Positions 33,316 through 44,606 of a DNA stretch of 54,098 nucleotides are shown here, one piece after another. The stretch spans positions 3,318 to 57,415 of the forward strand of contig PS015156.1 in assembly GCA_048213135.1 (NCBI GenBank), written 5' to 3'. This stretch comes from Reclinomonas americana ATCC 50394 (lineage: Eukaryota > Jakobida > Jakobea > Jakobida). Within the stretch, counting starts at the first letter, position 1. Every line of letters begins with the position of its first letter. The notes beneath the pieces are model-generated. The model did no database searches and was not told the DNA's origin. It saw nothing but the letters and a program-made list of their open reading frames with translations. The position numbers and the translations under genes are program-made.

Positions 33316-36300
33316 TCACAGCTCCATGGTGAATCCACCCAGCCTCTCTCGCAGATCACGCATCACCGTCCTTGCCTCCGCCGCAGTTGGTCTGTCATAG
33401 AACAGCGACATGCACCTGCGCAGAGAGCAAGCGAAGTGAGTGGTGAGTCAACTCTTCGCTCTCCCTCCTCGTCGCACGCAACTGCACTCCCAACCGCAGC
33501 ATCCCACTCGCCACATTCGCCGGCCACTCGCCCGCAGAAAGATCCGCCTCCTCGGCACCGTTCACCGACTCGAGTGACCGCTCCCACCGCGCAGCCTGTC
33601 CCACCACTGCACGTGCGTCGCAACCGGTCAACAACTGCAGCAAGATGACACCAAAGGCGTGCAGATCCATGGCGGCACGGATCTCGCCTGCGCGGACGAA
33701 CAGCGGGTCGATGTAGTACGAGGAACCGGCGTGTTTGGCGGTGTGGTGGTGGGTCTGTGCGCGGGGGGATGAGAAGAGAATGGCGAAGAGAGATGCATTC
33801 TCTGTTCGTGAACTCATGCTCTCGCCGTGCTCTCAGGACACAATCTCCACCATGCGAGAGTGAACAATGAGATTCTGTCTATTCTCTTTGCGACGAGAAA
33901 AAACGATGTGCAACTAATCCTCTCAACGTGGAGAGGCGAGTACACGTTTACCTTCCTCTCACCCATTGCAAAAATCACAGGTCTACGAACAAGGAGACAC
34001 GGAGAACGAGAGTAGTTCTCATGCACCAGAGTTGCGAAGAAAGAGAGTGGACACAGAATGAGCAAGGCGATCACTCTCAGGAATGGAGAACGAGTCCGCA
34101 TGCAACAAACATGAACACTCCATCGATCGCGCTGCAAGCACCTGCTAAGTTTCGATGACAGTCATGGAAGAATCCACTCGACAAAGAGAGTGAGGAGTGG
34201 AAAGAAGACGGGCTCTGGGTCTCCAACAAGCAACTGGGCAAGGGGATCGATAGAACGAGTGAAACGCACACCAACAACAAAGAAGTGGAGAAGTATCTTC
34301 CTGTGCTAACATCCATCTGCTGACACAGACACACACCTCCCCCTCATCGAAAATGCGCGCAATGCCAAAGTCACCGAGTCGTGGCTCGCATCGATTGTCA
34401 AGCAGAATGTTAGATGGTTTTAGATCGCGATGCACGACGCCGTTCTGAGAGGAGAGAGAGTGAGGGTTACGGTGGAAGGGAACATTTGGAGAGAGGGCGA
34501 TGGTTAACGAGAATGCATGACGACGAGAAAGGAACGACGGGCCGAGAAAGTATCGACAAATGGCAAATTGTGGGTGAAACGGAAGAAGATCAAGAACACG
34601 AACAGCAAGCACACGTAACCGATGATGGTATCCACAAGTGAACTGTCGAGAGTGAGAAGAACGACGAGAGAAAAGACAGGAAACACAATCCAACGGCAGA
34701 CAACTCAAGGAAGACGAGTGCCCGCCCACTCTCCGCTGACAACAACCAAAGACACAGCCTAATGAACAAGAAAGAGCCTCACGATACTCTCATCAACCGA
34801 AGACACAAACAAAGATTACTCTCGCCAAGCAGGATAGCAGAGAGAGAGTGTGTGTGCTGCGCCACTCACCTGATGCAAGAAACACATGCCCTCAACAATT
34901 CCGAGTCCTATTTGCACACGCTCCACCACCGTCAGTGGCTGCATGCCGACCGCTCGCTTCATGAGTCGCACTTCCAGATCTTGTCCACTGTGTGCGAAGC
35001 AAGGGAATGCGGAGGGAGAAGGAAGAGAAAAGGAAAGAAGCAAAAGGAGGAGACAATGCGCTTGGTTGAATAAGAATGACGATCTCTGGAAGGTGCTCAT
35101 TGTGTATCGGTCAGTGACGATTCAGATCATTATTTCTAGGAGAGAGAGAGAGAAAGAGAAACAATGAGGGGAGGTGGAGAGCAAACAGGGGGAGAGACAG
35201 ATATGATGCAAGTAAACGGGAGTGCACAGAAGAGAATCAACAAATTAACCACCTCGTCACACTTCCCCCACCAACTCACCGCATTGCTCGATACACCAAA
35301 CATCGCCCTCGCACACCACCGCCCTCCACCAGTGTGGAATAACCCAAAAGCGGGACAAGTCGACGATGATGCAGCCGTCCAATCGTGTTCAACTGGCATG
35401 AGGAGAAGTGAGCAACAGCTTAATCCCATTCCCTCCTGCTTCAACAGACCTCGGCATCGTACGACTCCATCGCCGATGGCGCAGCACCATCAAGTCGCTT
35501 GACAGCCACCTCTTCCTCGCTCAGCCAACACAGATACACGTCACCATGACCGCCCTCTCCGGCCTTCAAGTCGTCGGAGAAGGATTCAGTGGCGCGGAGA
35601 ATGTCGGGCCAGGGGTATTCGAGAAGGCGATTGGGATCAGCGGCTGCAGATGGGGAAAGGAGAAAGAGAGGTTCAGAGTGACGGTTCGAAGAGAAGAGAA
35701 GCATCTCTCTCAGTCACACCTTGGAGGGTGGCCAACTCGCGGCGCAAGCGACTGTTTTCATGCGTGAGATCGACTCGCTCACTGGCAAACAGTTGCGCCT
35801 GCAGTTCCAGTTCACGCTGCAGCTGCGCGACACGTTGTTCTGACACGGCATTGGCTTGTCGAAGCTCTTCGTGCTGCCGCTCAAGTTCCCGCTGCTGCTG
35901 CTCTCGCTCACGGCGGTATGCTTCGTATTCATGCGGAAGATGAGACATGATGGCGTCCTTGTCGGCGAGCTGGCGCTCCACCGCGACGGCGTCCACAGCC
36001 TGCAGGTAACAAGGAGGTCGGAAAGAGTAGAGAGAAAGAGAGCGACAAGAAACCACCACAGACGGTGTGCGAATGGACTGACGTCGAAAGGAATGCGCAG
36101 ATTCTTACCTGCCGCTGTGGCGAAGCTGCTGCTGGCACACGAGCAAATTCGACTATGCGGACGGAGTAGGAACACAAAGTCACGAAGTGCAGGTCAGCAT
36201 GTGCAAGGGAGAGACAACAGCACACGTCAGAGAAAGACCTGGAGGTGGAGGAGATCGCGGCTGCTGCTGTTGTTGTTGTTGTTGACGTGGTGGTGCTGGT

Positions 36301-36958
36301 TGTGCAGCGAGGTGGTCGAGCAAGTCGGCCACTTGGTGGCAACCAAAGAGGCGTGCCCATTGAGCCGCCGTCATGCCCTCCTTGTTCACCACGGGAACGA
36401 GGTCGGGAAAGCGTGTGGCGAGGAGTCGCACAATGGATTCTTGACCAGATGCGGCAGCCCAATGCAGTGCAGTGGACTGTGGAACGTTTGCACGATCATT
36501 GGTGACGGCCCGCACCATCTCCGGCGGACATCGTCGCTCATCGGCCAGCAGCCACTCGACCACGTGCAGATATCCATTGAATGCAGCAACCATCAGTGGC
36601 GTCCAGCCATAATCGTCAACCACCAGTGCAAGTTCCGGACCGACGCCACTCTCTTCCGACAAATACTCCAACACAGAGAGATGACCTTGTTGAGCGGCAC
36701 CGTAAAATGCCGAGCAGCCCTCATATATCTCCTCTCTCTCCAGCAGAGTGTGTGCACCCTCGCGTGCCACCAGCTCGCGCAGTGCCTTCAAATTGCCATC
36801 ATATGCCATCTCCCAAGCTGTCAGCCTGCAAAACGCAACCAGCAAAGAGAGTGAGTGTGCTTCAGAGATCGATCGGACAACATCACACACATTCACACAC
36901 GCACACACCTCCGAGCGCCACCACTTCCCCCCACAGCTCCCCTGCGCGCCGCGCTCAT
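33316..36958 (-). CDS. Array copy C: ankyrin / coiled-coil / kinase
   Basis: Exons 36909-36958, 36239-36825, 36109-36131, 35720-35999, 35450-35643, 35280-35392, 34870-34987, 34337-34444, 33483-33754 and 33316-33415 total 1845 bp, 614 residues. The ankyrin segment ([56 protein letters not shown]) is closest to copy A. The kinase (GCDARAVVG, WPANVAS, MQPLTVVERV) is closest to copy B. A short Gln run precedes the coiled coil. Catalytic motifs are intact. Its first exon starts MSAARRGAVGGSG, as in copy B. Confidence 0.85.
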
Positions 36959-37467
36959 TCTCCCCAACAACGACAGGAATGAAGTCGCGACAGAAGTGTC
37001 CTGCAAGTTTCGTTCCAACTTCGTCGTTTTCGCCTCCATCTCTCTCGCTCGCTCGCGACTCCACTAACGCACACAGCCATCGAACTTCACGTATGCGACA
37101 GAGTAAACACCCGCACAAACAGAACTCAACAAAGTCGACGTTCATCACGACGTCGCCCTGTCGTTCTCTAATTCAATGAAGTTCAAGCGTAAGTACTAGT
37201 ACCCTTCGCCGACCGACGTATGAGGTTCCTTGTCGCACACCTTCATTATCGTGCTCGGCGTTCTCCTGCTCTCATATAAAACGAAGATGCCTCGATGGCT
37301 GGGCACTGAAATCTCGCTCGGAGTCGCCCAGCGGGCTGCATGGTGACTGGCCGCATTCAATATCGACAGCCCTTCAGTCACCTGCCAAAGGCACAGGCGA
37401 AAGCTGTGGCCACAAGCGTCGGAGGGCACCTGAATTGTAATGCACCTTCCACTCCCTTCTGGTCTCT
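36959..37467. promoter_or_regulatory. Array spacer C/D with GACGTC motif
   Basis: A 509-bp spacer carrying GTCGACGT, an 8-base spacer and ACGTCG at 37134-37155, about 175 bp upstream of the copy C start. It is otherwise the conserved array flank. Confidence 0.55.
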
Positions 37468-40400
37468 TCACAGCTCCATGGTGAATCCACCCAGCCTTTC
37501 TCTTAGATCGCGCATCACCATTCTCGCCTCAGCCGCAGTTGGTCTATCATAGAAAAGCGACATGCATCTGCACAGAGAGCAAGCGAAGTGAGTGGTGAGT
37601 CAACTCTTCTCTCTCTCTCTTCTCCGTCGGACGCAACTGCACTCCTAACCGAAGCATCCCACTCGCCACATCCGCCGGCCACTCACCCGCAGAAAGATCC
37701 GCCTCCTCCGCACCGTCCACCGATTCCAATGACCGTTCCCACCGCGCAGCCTGCCCCACCAGCGTGCGCGCCTCGCGACCCGTCAGCAGCTGCAGCAAGA
37801 TAACACCGAATGCGTGCAGATCCATTGCTGCACGAATCTCGCCCGAGCGGAAGAAGAGCGGATCGGTGTAGTACGAGGAGCCGGCGTGTTTAGCGGTATG
37901 GTGGTGGGTCTGTGTGCGGGGAGAGAGGGGGATGAGAAGAGAATGGCGAAGAGAGATGCATTCTCTGTTCGCGAACTCATGCTCACGCCGCAGCGTGCTC
38001 TCAAGACACAATCTCCACACATGCGAGAGTGAACAACGAACATTCTGTCTCTTCTCTCCGCGACGAGAATTGTTGTGCAACTCACCCTCTCAACGGGGAG
38101 ACAGACGAGTACACGTTTACCTTTCTCTCACCCACTGCACAAATCACAGGTCCACGATCAAGGAGACACGGAGTATGATAGTAGTTCTCATGCACCAGAG
38201 TTGCGAAGGAAATGAGTGTGGACACATAATGAGCCAAGTGTTCACGCTGAGGAATGGAGAACAAATGCATATACAACAAACATGAACACTCCATCGATCG
38301 CGCTGCAAGCACGTGCTAAGTCTCGATGACAGAAACGAAAGAACCCACTCGACAGAGTGAGAAGTGGAAAGAAGATGAGCTCTGGGTCTCCAACACGCAA
38401 CTATGCAAGGGGATCGGTAGAACGAGTGAAATGCACACCAATAACAAAGAAGTGGAGAAGTATCTTCCTGCTATTCTCCATCTGAGGACACACACTCACC
38501 TCCCCCTCATCGAAAATGCGCGCGATGCCAAAGTCTCCAAGACGTGGCTCGCTTCGGTTGTCGAGCAGAATGTTGGATGGTTTGAGATCGCGATGCACGA
38601 CGCCGTTCTGAGAGGAGAGAGAGAGTGAGGGTGATGGAGGAAGGGCAGGTAAACATTTGGAAGGAGAGGGCGATCGTCTCCGAGAATTCATGATGACGGG
38701 AAGGAACATGCCATTCGAGGGCAGATTGTGGGTGAAGTGGAAGAGAAGACAAGGAAGATCACCAACTCACGAGCAATGAGCATCACATCGCAAATGATGG
38801 CATCCACAAGTAAACTGTCGAGAGTGAGAAGCACGACGAGAGGAAAGACAAGAAACACACTACAACGACTGGCAACACAAAGACGCGAGTACTTACTCTC
38901 TGCTGACAACAACCAAAGACACAGCCTTATCAACAAAGAAGAGCCTGAAGATGCTCTCACAAACAAAAGACACAGACAATGATTGCGCTCGCCAACAGGG
39001 AAACTGTCGACTAACTCACCTGATGCAAGAAACACATGCCCTCGACAATGCCGAGTCCGATTTGCACACGTTGCACCACCGTCAACGGTCGCATCCCGTC
39101 CTTCCGCTCCATGAGTCGCACCTCCAAATCCTGTCCGCTGTGTGCGAAGCAAGGGAGGTGAGAGGAAGAAGGGAATGCAGAAGAGTGAAAGGAAAGAAGC
39201 AAAAGGAGGAGACAATGCGCTTCGGTAAAGAAGAATGATCTCTGGAAGGTGCTCATTGTGTATGGATGAGTGAAGATTCTGGTTATTATTTCAATGAGTG
39301 AGAGAGAGAGAACGAGAAACAATGAAGGGAGGTGGAGAGCAAACGGGGGGAGAGACACATATAATGCAAGTAAGCGGGAGTGAACCAACCGCCTCGTCAC
39401 ACTTCCCCCACGAACTCACCGCATGGCTCGATACACCAGACATCGCCCTCGCACACCACCACCCTCCACCAGCGTGGAGTATCCCAGCAGTGGAACAAGT
39501 CGACGATGATGCAGTCGTCCAATCGTGTTCAACTGGCATGAGGGGAAGTGAGCAACAGCTTAATCTCATCTCCTCCTGCCTCAACAGACCTCGACATCGT
39601 ATGACTCCATGGCCGACGGCGCAGCACCATCCAGTCGCTTGACAGCCACCTCTTCCTCGCTCAACCAGCACAGATACACCTCACCATGACCGCCTTCGCC
39701 GGCCTTCAAGTCGTCGGAGAAGGATTCCGTGGCGCGTAGAATGTCGGGCCAGGGGTATTCGCGCAGGCGATTGGGATCTGCGGCTGCAGATGGGGAAAGG
39801 AGAAAGAAAGGTTTAGAGTGACGGTTTGAAGAGAGAAGAGGTGCATCGCTCTCAGTCAGACCTTGGAGGGTGGCCAGCTCGCGGCGCAAGCGACCGACCT
39901 CATGGGTGAGATCGAACCGCTCACTGGCAAAGAGTTGCGCCTGCTGTTCCAGTTCACGCTGCAGCTGCGAGACACGTTGTTCCGAAACAGAAAGACCCTG
40001 TCGAAGTTCCTCGTGCTGCCGCTCATGTTCCAGCTGCTGCTGCTCTCGCTCGTGTCGGTATGCGTCGTATTCATGCTGGAGATGAGAAATGACGGCGTCC
40101 TTGTCGGCTAGCTGGCGCAACAACGCAGCGGCGTCTAGTGCCTGCAGAGAATCAGGGAGGTAGGATTGAGGCGAGAGAAACAGAGTGACAAGAAACTACC
40201 AGAGACGGTACGCGAATGGACTGATATTGTAAGGAATGCGCAGATTCTCACCTGCCGCTGTGGCGAAGCTGCTGTTGGCACACGAGCAAATTTGATGATG
40301 GGGACGGAGAAGGAACACAAAGTCACGAAGTGCAGGTCAGCATGTGCAAAGGAGAGACAACAGCACACGTCAGAGAAAGACCTGGAGGCGGGGATCGCGG

Positions 40401-41082
40401 CTGCTGTTGTCGTTGTTGGGGTGGTAGTGCTGGCGGCGCAGCGAGGCGGTCGAGCAACTCGGCCACTTGCTGGCGACCAAAGAGGCGTGCCCTCTGAGCC
40501 GCCGTCTTGCCCTCATAGTCGACAATCGGGACGAGGTCGGGAAAGCGAGCGGCGAGGAGGCAAACAATGGCTTCGTGGCCCCAGGCGGCAGCAAAATGCA
40601 GTGCGGTGGAATGTGGATTCTTGTGACGATCATTGGTGACCGCCCGCACCATCTCCGGCGGACATCGTCGCTCATCGGCCAGCAGCCACTCGACCACTTG
40701 CAGACACCCTTCAGCGGCAGTAACCATCAGTGGCGTCATGCCATAGTCGGTGACCACCAGTGCGAGTTCCGGACCGACGCCACTCTCCTCCCACAAATAC
40801 TCCAACACAGAGAGATGGCCTTCGTGAGCGGCATAGAAAAATGCCGAGCCGTTATTACGCATCTCATCTCTCTTCAGGAGAGTGCGTGCGCCCTCACGTG
40901 CCACCAACTCGCGCAGTGCCTTCACATCGCCAAGCAAAGCCATCTCCCAAGCTTTCAGCCTGCAAAACGCAACAACAAGCAAAGAGAGTGAGTTTGCACA
41001 GAGCGATCAGACTGCAAACAACAGATCCCAGGCACGCGCACCTCTTTCCTCCACCGTTGCCTCTGTTCTGTGCAGCACTCAT
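37468..41082 (-). CDS. Array copy D: ankyrin / coiled-coil / kinase
   Basis: Exons 41042-41082, 40382-40959, 40252-40271, 39862-40141, 39590-39783, 39420-39532, 39020-39137, 38500-38607, 37638-37909 and 37468-37567 total 1824 bp, 607 residues. The start [12 protein letters not shown] differs from the other copies. The ankyrin part ([22 protein letters not shown]) pairs with copy B, while the kinase ([26 protein letters not shown]) pairs with non-adjacent copy A, including long identical intron stretches near 39370-39470. The third exon is 20 rather than 23 nt because the acceptor CAGCAG of the other copies is ACAGCAG here. All kinase motifs are intact. Confidence 0.85.
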
Positions 41083-41674
41083 TCTGCACACACTCACAGG
41101 GCTCCACACACAAGGGTGATCACAAGGGCGGGAGTTGGCGGAGTGACGAGAGATGATCGTCCTGCAGGTTTTTCCGATGTCGACGTCTCTCTTCTTCAAC
41201 ACTAAAATTCACTGCCTCGCCTCACCGCAGAGCTGTAGTGCTCGTGAATGTTCACAGCAGCTGCCTCAGACGCGCAGGGTGCCAATTGTGTGCCGACGTC
41301 GATACTGTTTTCGACGTCGCGCAGCGTGCGCAAACAATCACTTCATACACCACATTCCAAATGCGACAAACGCCCACAAATCCCTTGCCGATTGCGACGA
41401 TGACCTTGGCACACCAACAATATTCAAACACATAATTACTCTCTTCTCTAACAGTCATCTTCCCTTTCTGGAGACAAAGCCAATTAAAGACGCGTGTTGG
41501 CCTCGACTGGATCTCATGGCGCAAATGGTGTCAGCGGCCTACGGAACTCATCTGCGATGAAAGTAAGCATCGTAAATGGCCACTCTTATCCCCCCTACCC
41601 CCTCACCCCTCTCAACCTCTTCTCCGTCAACCTCAGACTCTCACCATCGCTCCCACCGCCGCGCAAATTCACCT
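41083..41674. promoter_or_regulatory. Spacer D/E with two GACGTC palindromes
   Basis: This spacer has diverged from the A-C spacers but still has GATGTCGACGTC at 41176-41187 and the pair CGACGTCGA ... TCGACGTCG at 41294-41319, forming an inverted repeat, about 95-235 bp upstream of the copy D start. No exon is seen in the remainder. Confidence 0.5.
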
Positions 41675-42661
41675 CTATGAGAGAATCTCTTGACGCTGCT
41701 GAAGATCGGCCAGCGCGCTGCGCAAATGGTCGAGCTCACGGGTGAAAGCATCAGCCTGCTCCTCCAGTTCTCGTTCCGCCTGCTCAAGCTTCCGTCGCTG
41801 CTGCTCGAATTCTTCCTCACGCTGCTCACGCTCCTCACGGTACGCAGCACGCTCACGTTACAAAAGTGCAATGAGCGCGTCCTTGCCTGCCGCGGCCGCC
41901 TGCACGACACAGCGAGGGGTGAGGCAATGAACGAGAGGCGCCAACAATGGAAAAAAGGTCACCTGCTGCAGCGATGACTTCAGCAAAGCGTGTGGACCAA
42001 CATGTCAAGGATCATCGCTTAACCTTCATCGAGCAGCTCAACAACCCGCCGTTTCCCGCCCTCACGCGCCATCGCAGCCGCCGTTCTGCCACTCTTGTCC
42101 ACCGCACCGACAAGATCGGGAACGCGTGCGACAAGGAGCTCCACCACTGCCTCATGACCTTGCATGGCCGCCCAATGCAACGCCGTGAACCCGTCACAGT
42201 TGACCGCTCGCGCCTCACACCGCCGCTCATCAGCAAGCAACCACTCCACCACGCGCACTTGTCCCTCGGCCGCAGCATCCATCAGTGGAGTCGATCCACA
42301 GTCGTTCGCCATGTGTGCCAGCTGCGGACCGACACCACTCTCCTCCCACAAGTACTCCAACACTGAAAGGTGGCCGTAGGAGGCGGCGTAGGCAAATGCA
42401 GAGCTGCCGCTGTTTGTTTCCTCTTCTTGTAGGAGAATGTGGGCGCCTTCACGTGTGACTAGCTCGCGCAGTGCGTCCACGTTGTTGGCCTCTGCCATTT
42501 CCCAGGCGGGTGGTCTGGTGTGAGGGAAAGAGAGGGAGAGGGAGGGAGAGAGGGGGGAGGGAGGGGGAGTGGAGTGACAGAGAAAGAGAGTGGGCAGAGA
42601 GAAAGAGGGTGAGTGAGGGGAGAGCGAACCTCTCGGACGGTGCATTCTGCTCGGCAGCCAT
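41675..42661 (-). pseudogene. Array copy E: ankyrin copy with nonsense codon, no kinase
   Basis: Exon 1 is 42630-42661 (MAAEQNAPSER) and exon 2 is 42024-42514, with ankyrin repeats intact ([56 protein letters not shown]). The coiled-coil exon begins near 41899 with AAAGKDALIALL, then a TAA at 41858-41860 stands where paralogues have Gln (CAA). The frame then continues as good coiled coil (REEREQREEEFEQQRRKLEQ) to a TAG at 41675-41677. No kinase exons follow. If expressed, it would give a short ankyrin-only protein. I infer a decaying copy. A sequencing error at the TAA would not restore the missing kinase. Confidence 0.8.
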
Positions 42662-42967
42662 TGCAACAGAGAAACTGTCCTGCATGCGTTCTGGATCGTC
42701 GGAACATTCAGGGAATGAACGTCCTTTGCCAGCGTTGGGTGGTGCGGCAAGTACGACATGCAGAATGGGAGCACACGGGAGAGGGGGTATGACGTCGACG
42801 TCGACGATGCTGAAGTTTGTGGTGGTTCGGCGTCAGCTGAAAGCCGGCTCACCAGTGGCCACCAGAACTTGTGCTGACAAAGCGCTGATGCCTGAGCCCC
42901 ATCGAAAGCTTCGACTCAGACGGGAGAGCATCTCTCTGCGTTGTCTGCATGACTTTATAAATTTACT
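42662..42967. promoter_or_regulatory. Spacer E/F with triple GACGTC-type motif
   Basis: A 306-bp spacer containing GACGTCGACGTCGACG at 42791-42806, about 130 bp upstream of the copy E start, matching the motif upstream of copies A-D. A block around GCTGATGCCTGAGCCCCATC (42886) is repeated near 44268. Confidence 0.5.
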
Positions 42968-43949
42968 TCAAAGCTCCTTCATGAGCCCACTCAGCTTCTC
43001 TCGGAGATCCCGCATTGCCGACAGGAATAGCGACGCGCATCTGCACAAAAGAATGAGAGGCAGCCCAACCGCATCCCTTCCCATCTCTTCTCGCCGCAGA
43101 CGCAACTGCATATCTCACAGTGTCGGTCGACTGTACTGATCGTTCCCGTCTGCGCAGCACTTGCACCAGATTCACCTCGAGTGTAGGGACGCTGCTGGTG
43201 GCAGGTTCGGGGACGCACAATGACACGCAATGCAAGTCAGGAAACGAGAGACAACAGCTAATGAAGACAACGAGAGACAAATATACCTGGAGGTGGCTGG
43301 TCTTGTCGATGTGCTGGTGCTGGCTGCGGAGAGAGGCGATCGAGCACCTCAGCCACCTGGTGGTGGTCGTTGTCGCGTGCCACCTCAGCAGCTGTCTTGC
43401 CTTCCTTGTCAACCATGGGTACGAGGTCGGGGAAGCGAGTGGCAAGGAGTTGCACAATGGCTTCGTGGCCACTCCAGGCAGCGAAATGCAGCGCAGTCCA
43501 CTGTTCATAGTCGACTACCTCTGACGCACATCGTCGCTCGTCGGCCAGCAACCATTCCATCACATGCAAATGTCCTTGCTCGGCAGCTACCATCAGTGAT
43601 GTCAAGCCATAGTCAGTGACCAACTGTGCGAGTTGCGGCCCGACGCCACTCTCCTCCCACAGATACTCCAACACAGAGAGGTGGCCTTTCCACGCGGCAC
43701 AGTAGAATGCCGAGGCGCCCTCATCCATCTCCTCCTTGTTCAGCAGAATGTGCGTGCCCTCACGCGCAACCGACTCGCGCAGTGCCCTCACATCGCCGTA
43801 ATAAGCCATCGCACATGCTCTCAGCCTTTTACCATGAAGCAGCCAGTGTGCGTTCCATAAGACTGACATCGAAACAACGAATTGCACATGCACACGCACC
43901 TCTCATCGCCACCACGTGCATCCTTGCCTCTGCTCCGTGCGGCACTCAT
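42968..43949 (-). pseudogene. Array copy F: ankyrin half intact, kinase core deleted
   Basis: Exon 1 43900-43949 (MSAARSRGKDARGG) and exon 2 43287-43825 carry full ankyrin repeats ([55 protein letters not shown]). Exon 2's acceptor is AAAAG instead of the CAG of other copies. After it, a microexon-like piece near 43170-43200 runs straight into remnants of the ninth exon (RRRERSVQSTD against [11 protein letters not shown]). The last exon survives at 42968-43040 ([16 protein letters not shown]) with 27 bases deleted, including the RPT helix start. The coiled coil, Gly loop, HRD and DFG exons are gone, and the remnants do not keep one frame. It is probably a pseudogene or an ankyrin-only gene. 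Confidence 0.75.
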
Positions 43950-44439
43950 TCTTGAACACACAAACAGCTGACCGCGTTGTCCTGCATGATTGTTCCGATG
44001 AAGTCACGTCGCGCTTCATTGCAATGCAGTGGTGCATCTTAGTAGCAGACGCACGAAGCCAACAGCAAGTGCACTTTACCGACTGCGACGTTTCCATCTC
44101 CTGCTTGAGATTGAGCTGGCTCGTTCCGACACCTCGCGATCGAGCTCGGTCTCAGCAGCCGTAGCTGGTTGCTCTGCAGTCAAGTGAAATTCACAGCCGA
44201 AGCGCAGCCTGCGCTGGCCGCCGAACGCGGCCTCGTGGTCATCTGCAATGGCCACTCTTACTTGCGCTGACAAAGTGCTGATGCCTGAGCCCCATCAACG
44301 AGGATGCATTTCTCTGCAGCTGCGTTGTCTGCATGACTTCACTTTAAAGCTCCTTGAACAGGGAAAGGATGCATGAAGGGTCCTCTTTGTCATGCAATGC
44401 ATTTTTCCGACTTACTTTTTTGTTTATCTTTTTTCTCAC
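43950..44439. promoter_or_regulatory. Divergent spacer between copy F and the KH-PLD gene, with scrap of a seventh copy
   Basis: A 490-bp region between the divergent starts at 43949 (-) and 44440 (+). About 44225-44360 matches the 3' flank and last codons of copy F: the minus strand near 44345 reads LFKEL and stop, as LMKEL does in F, and the block GCTGATGCCTGAGCCCCATC is shared. This marks the eroded outer edge of the array (copy G). Confidence 0.65.
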
Positions 44440-44569
44440 ATGTCGATTGCTGAGGATCTTGCCGGGCACTTTGTGGAGGTTCCTGCCACGCAGATTGGGC
44501 GGGTTATTGGTGCAGTTGCGTTTTTATGTGAGAAAGGGGGAGGGAGGAGAGTGGGGAGAAGGGGAAGGA

Positions 44570-44606
<37 letters not shown>

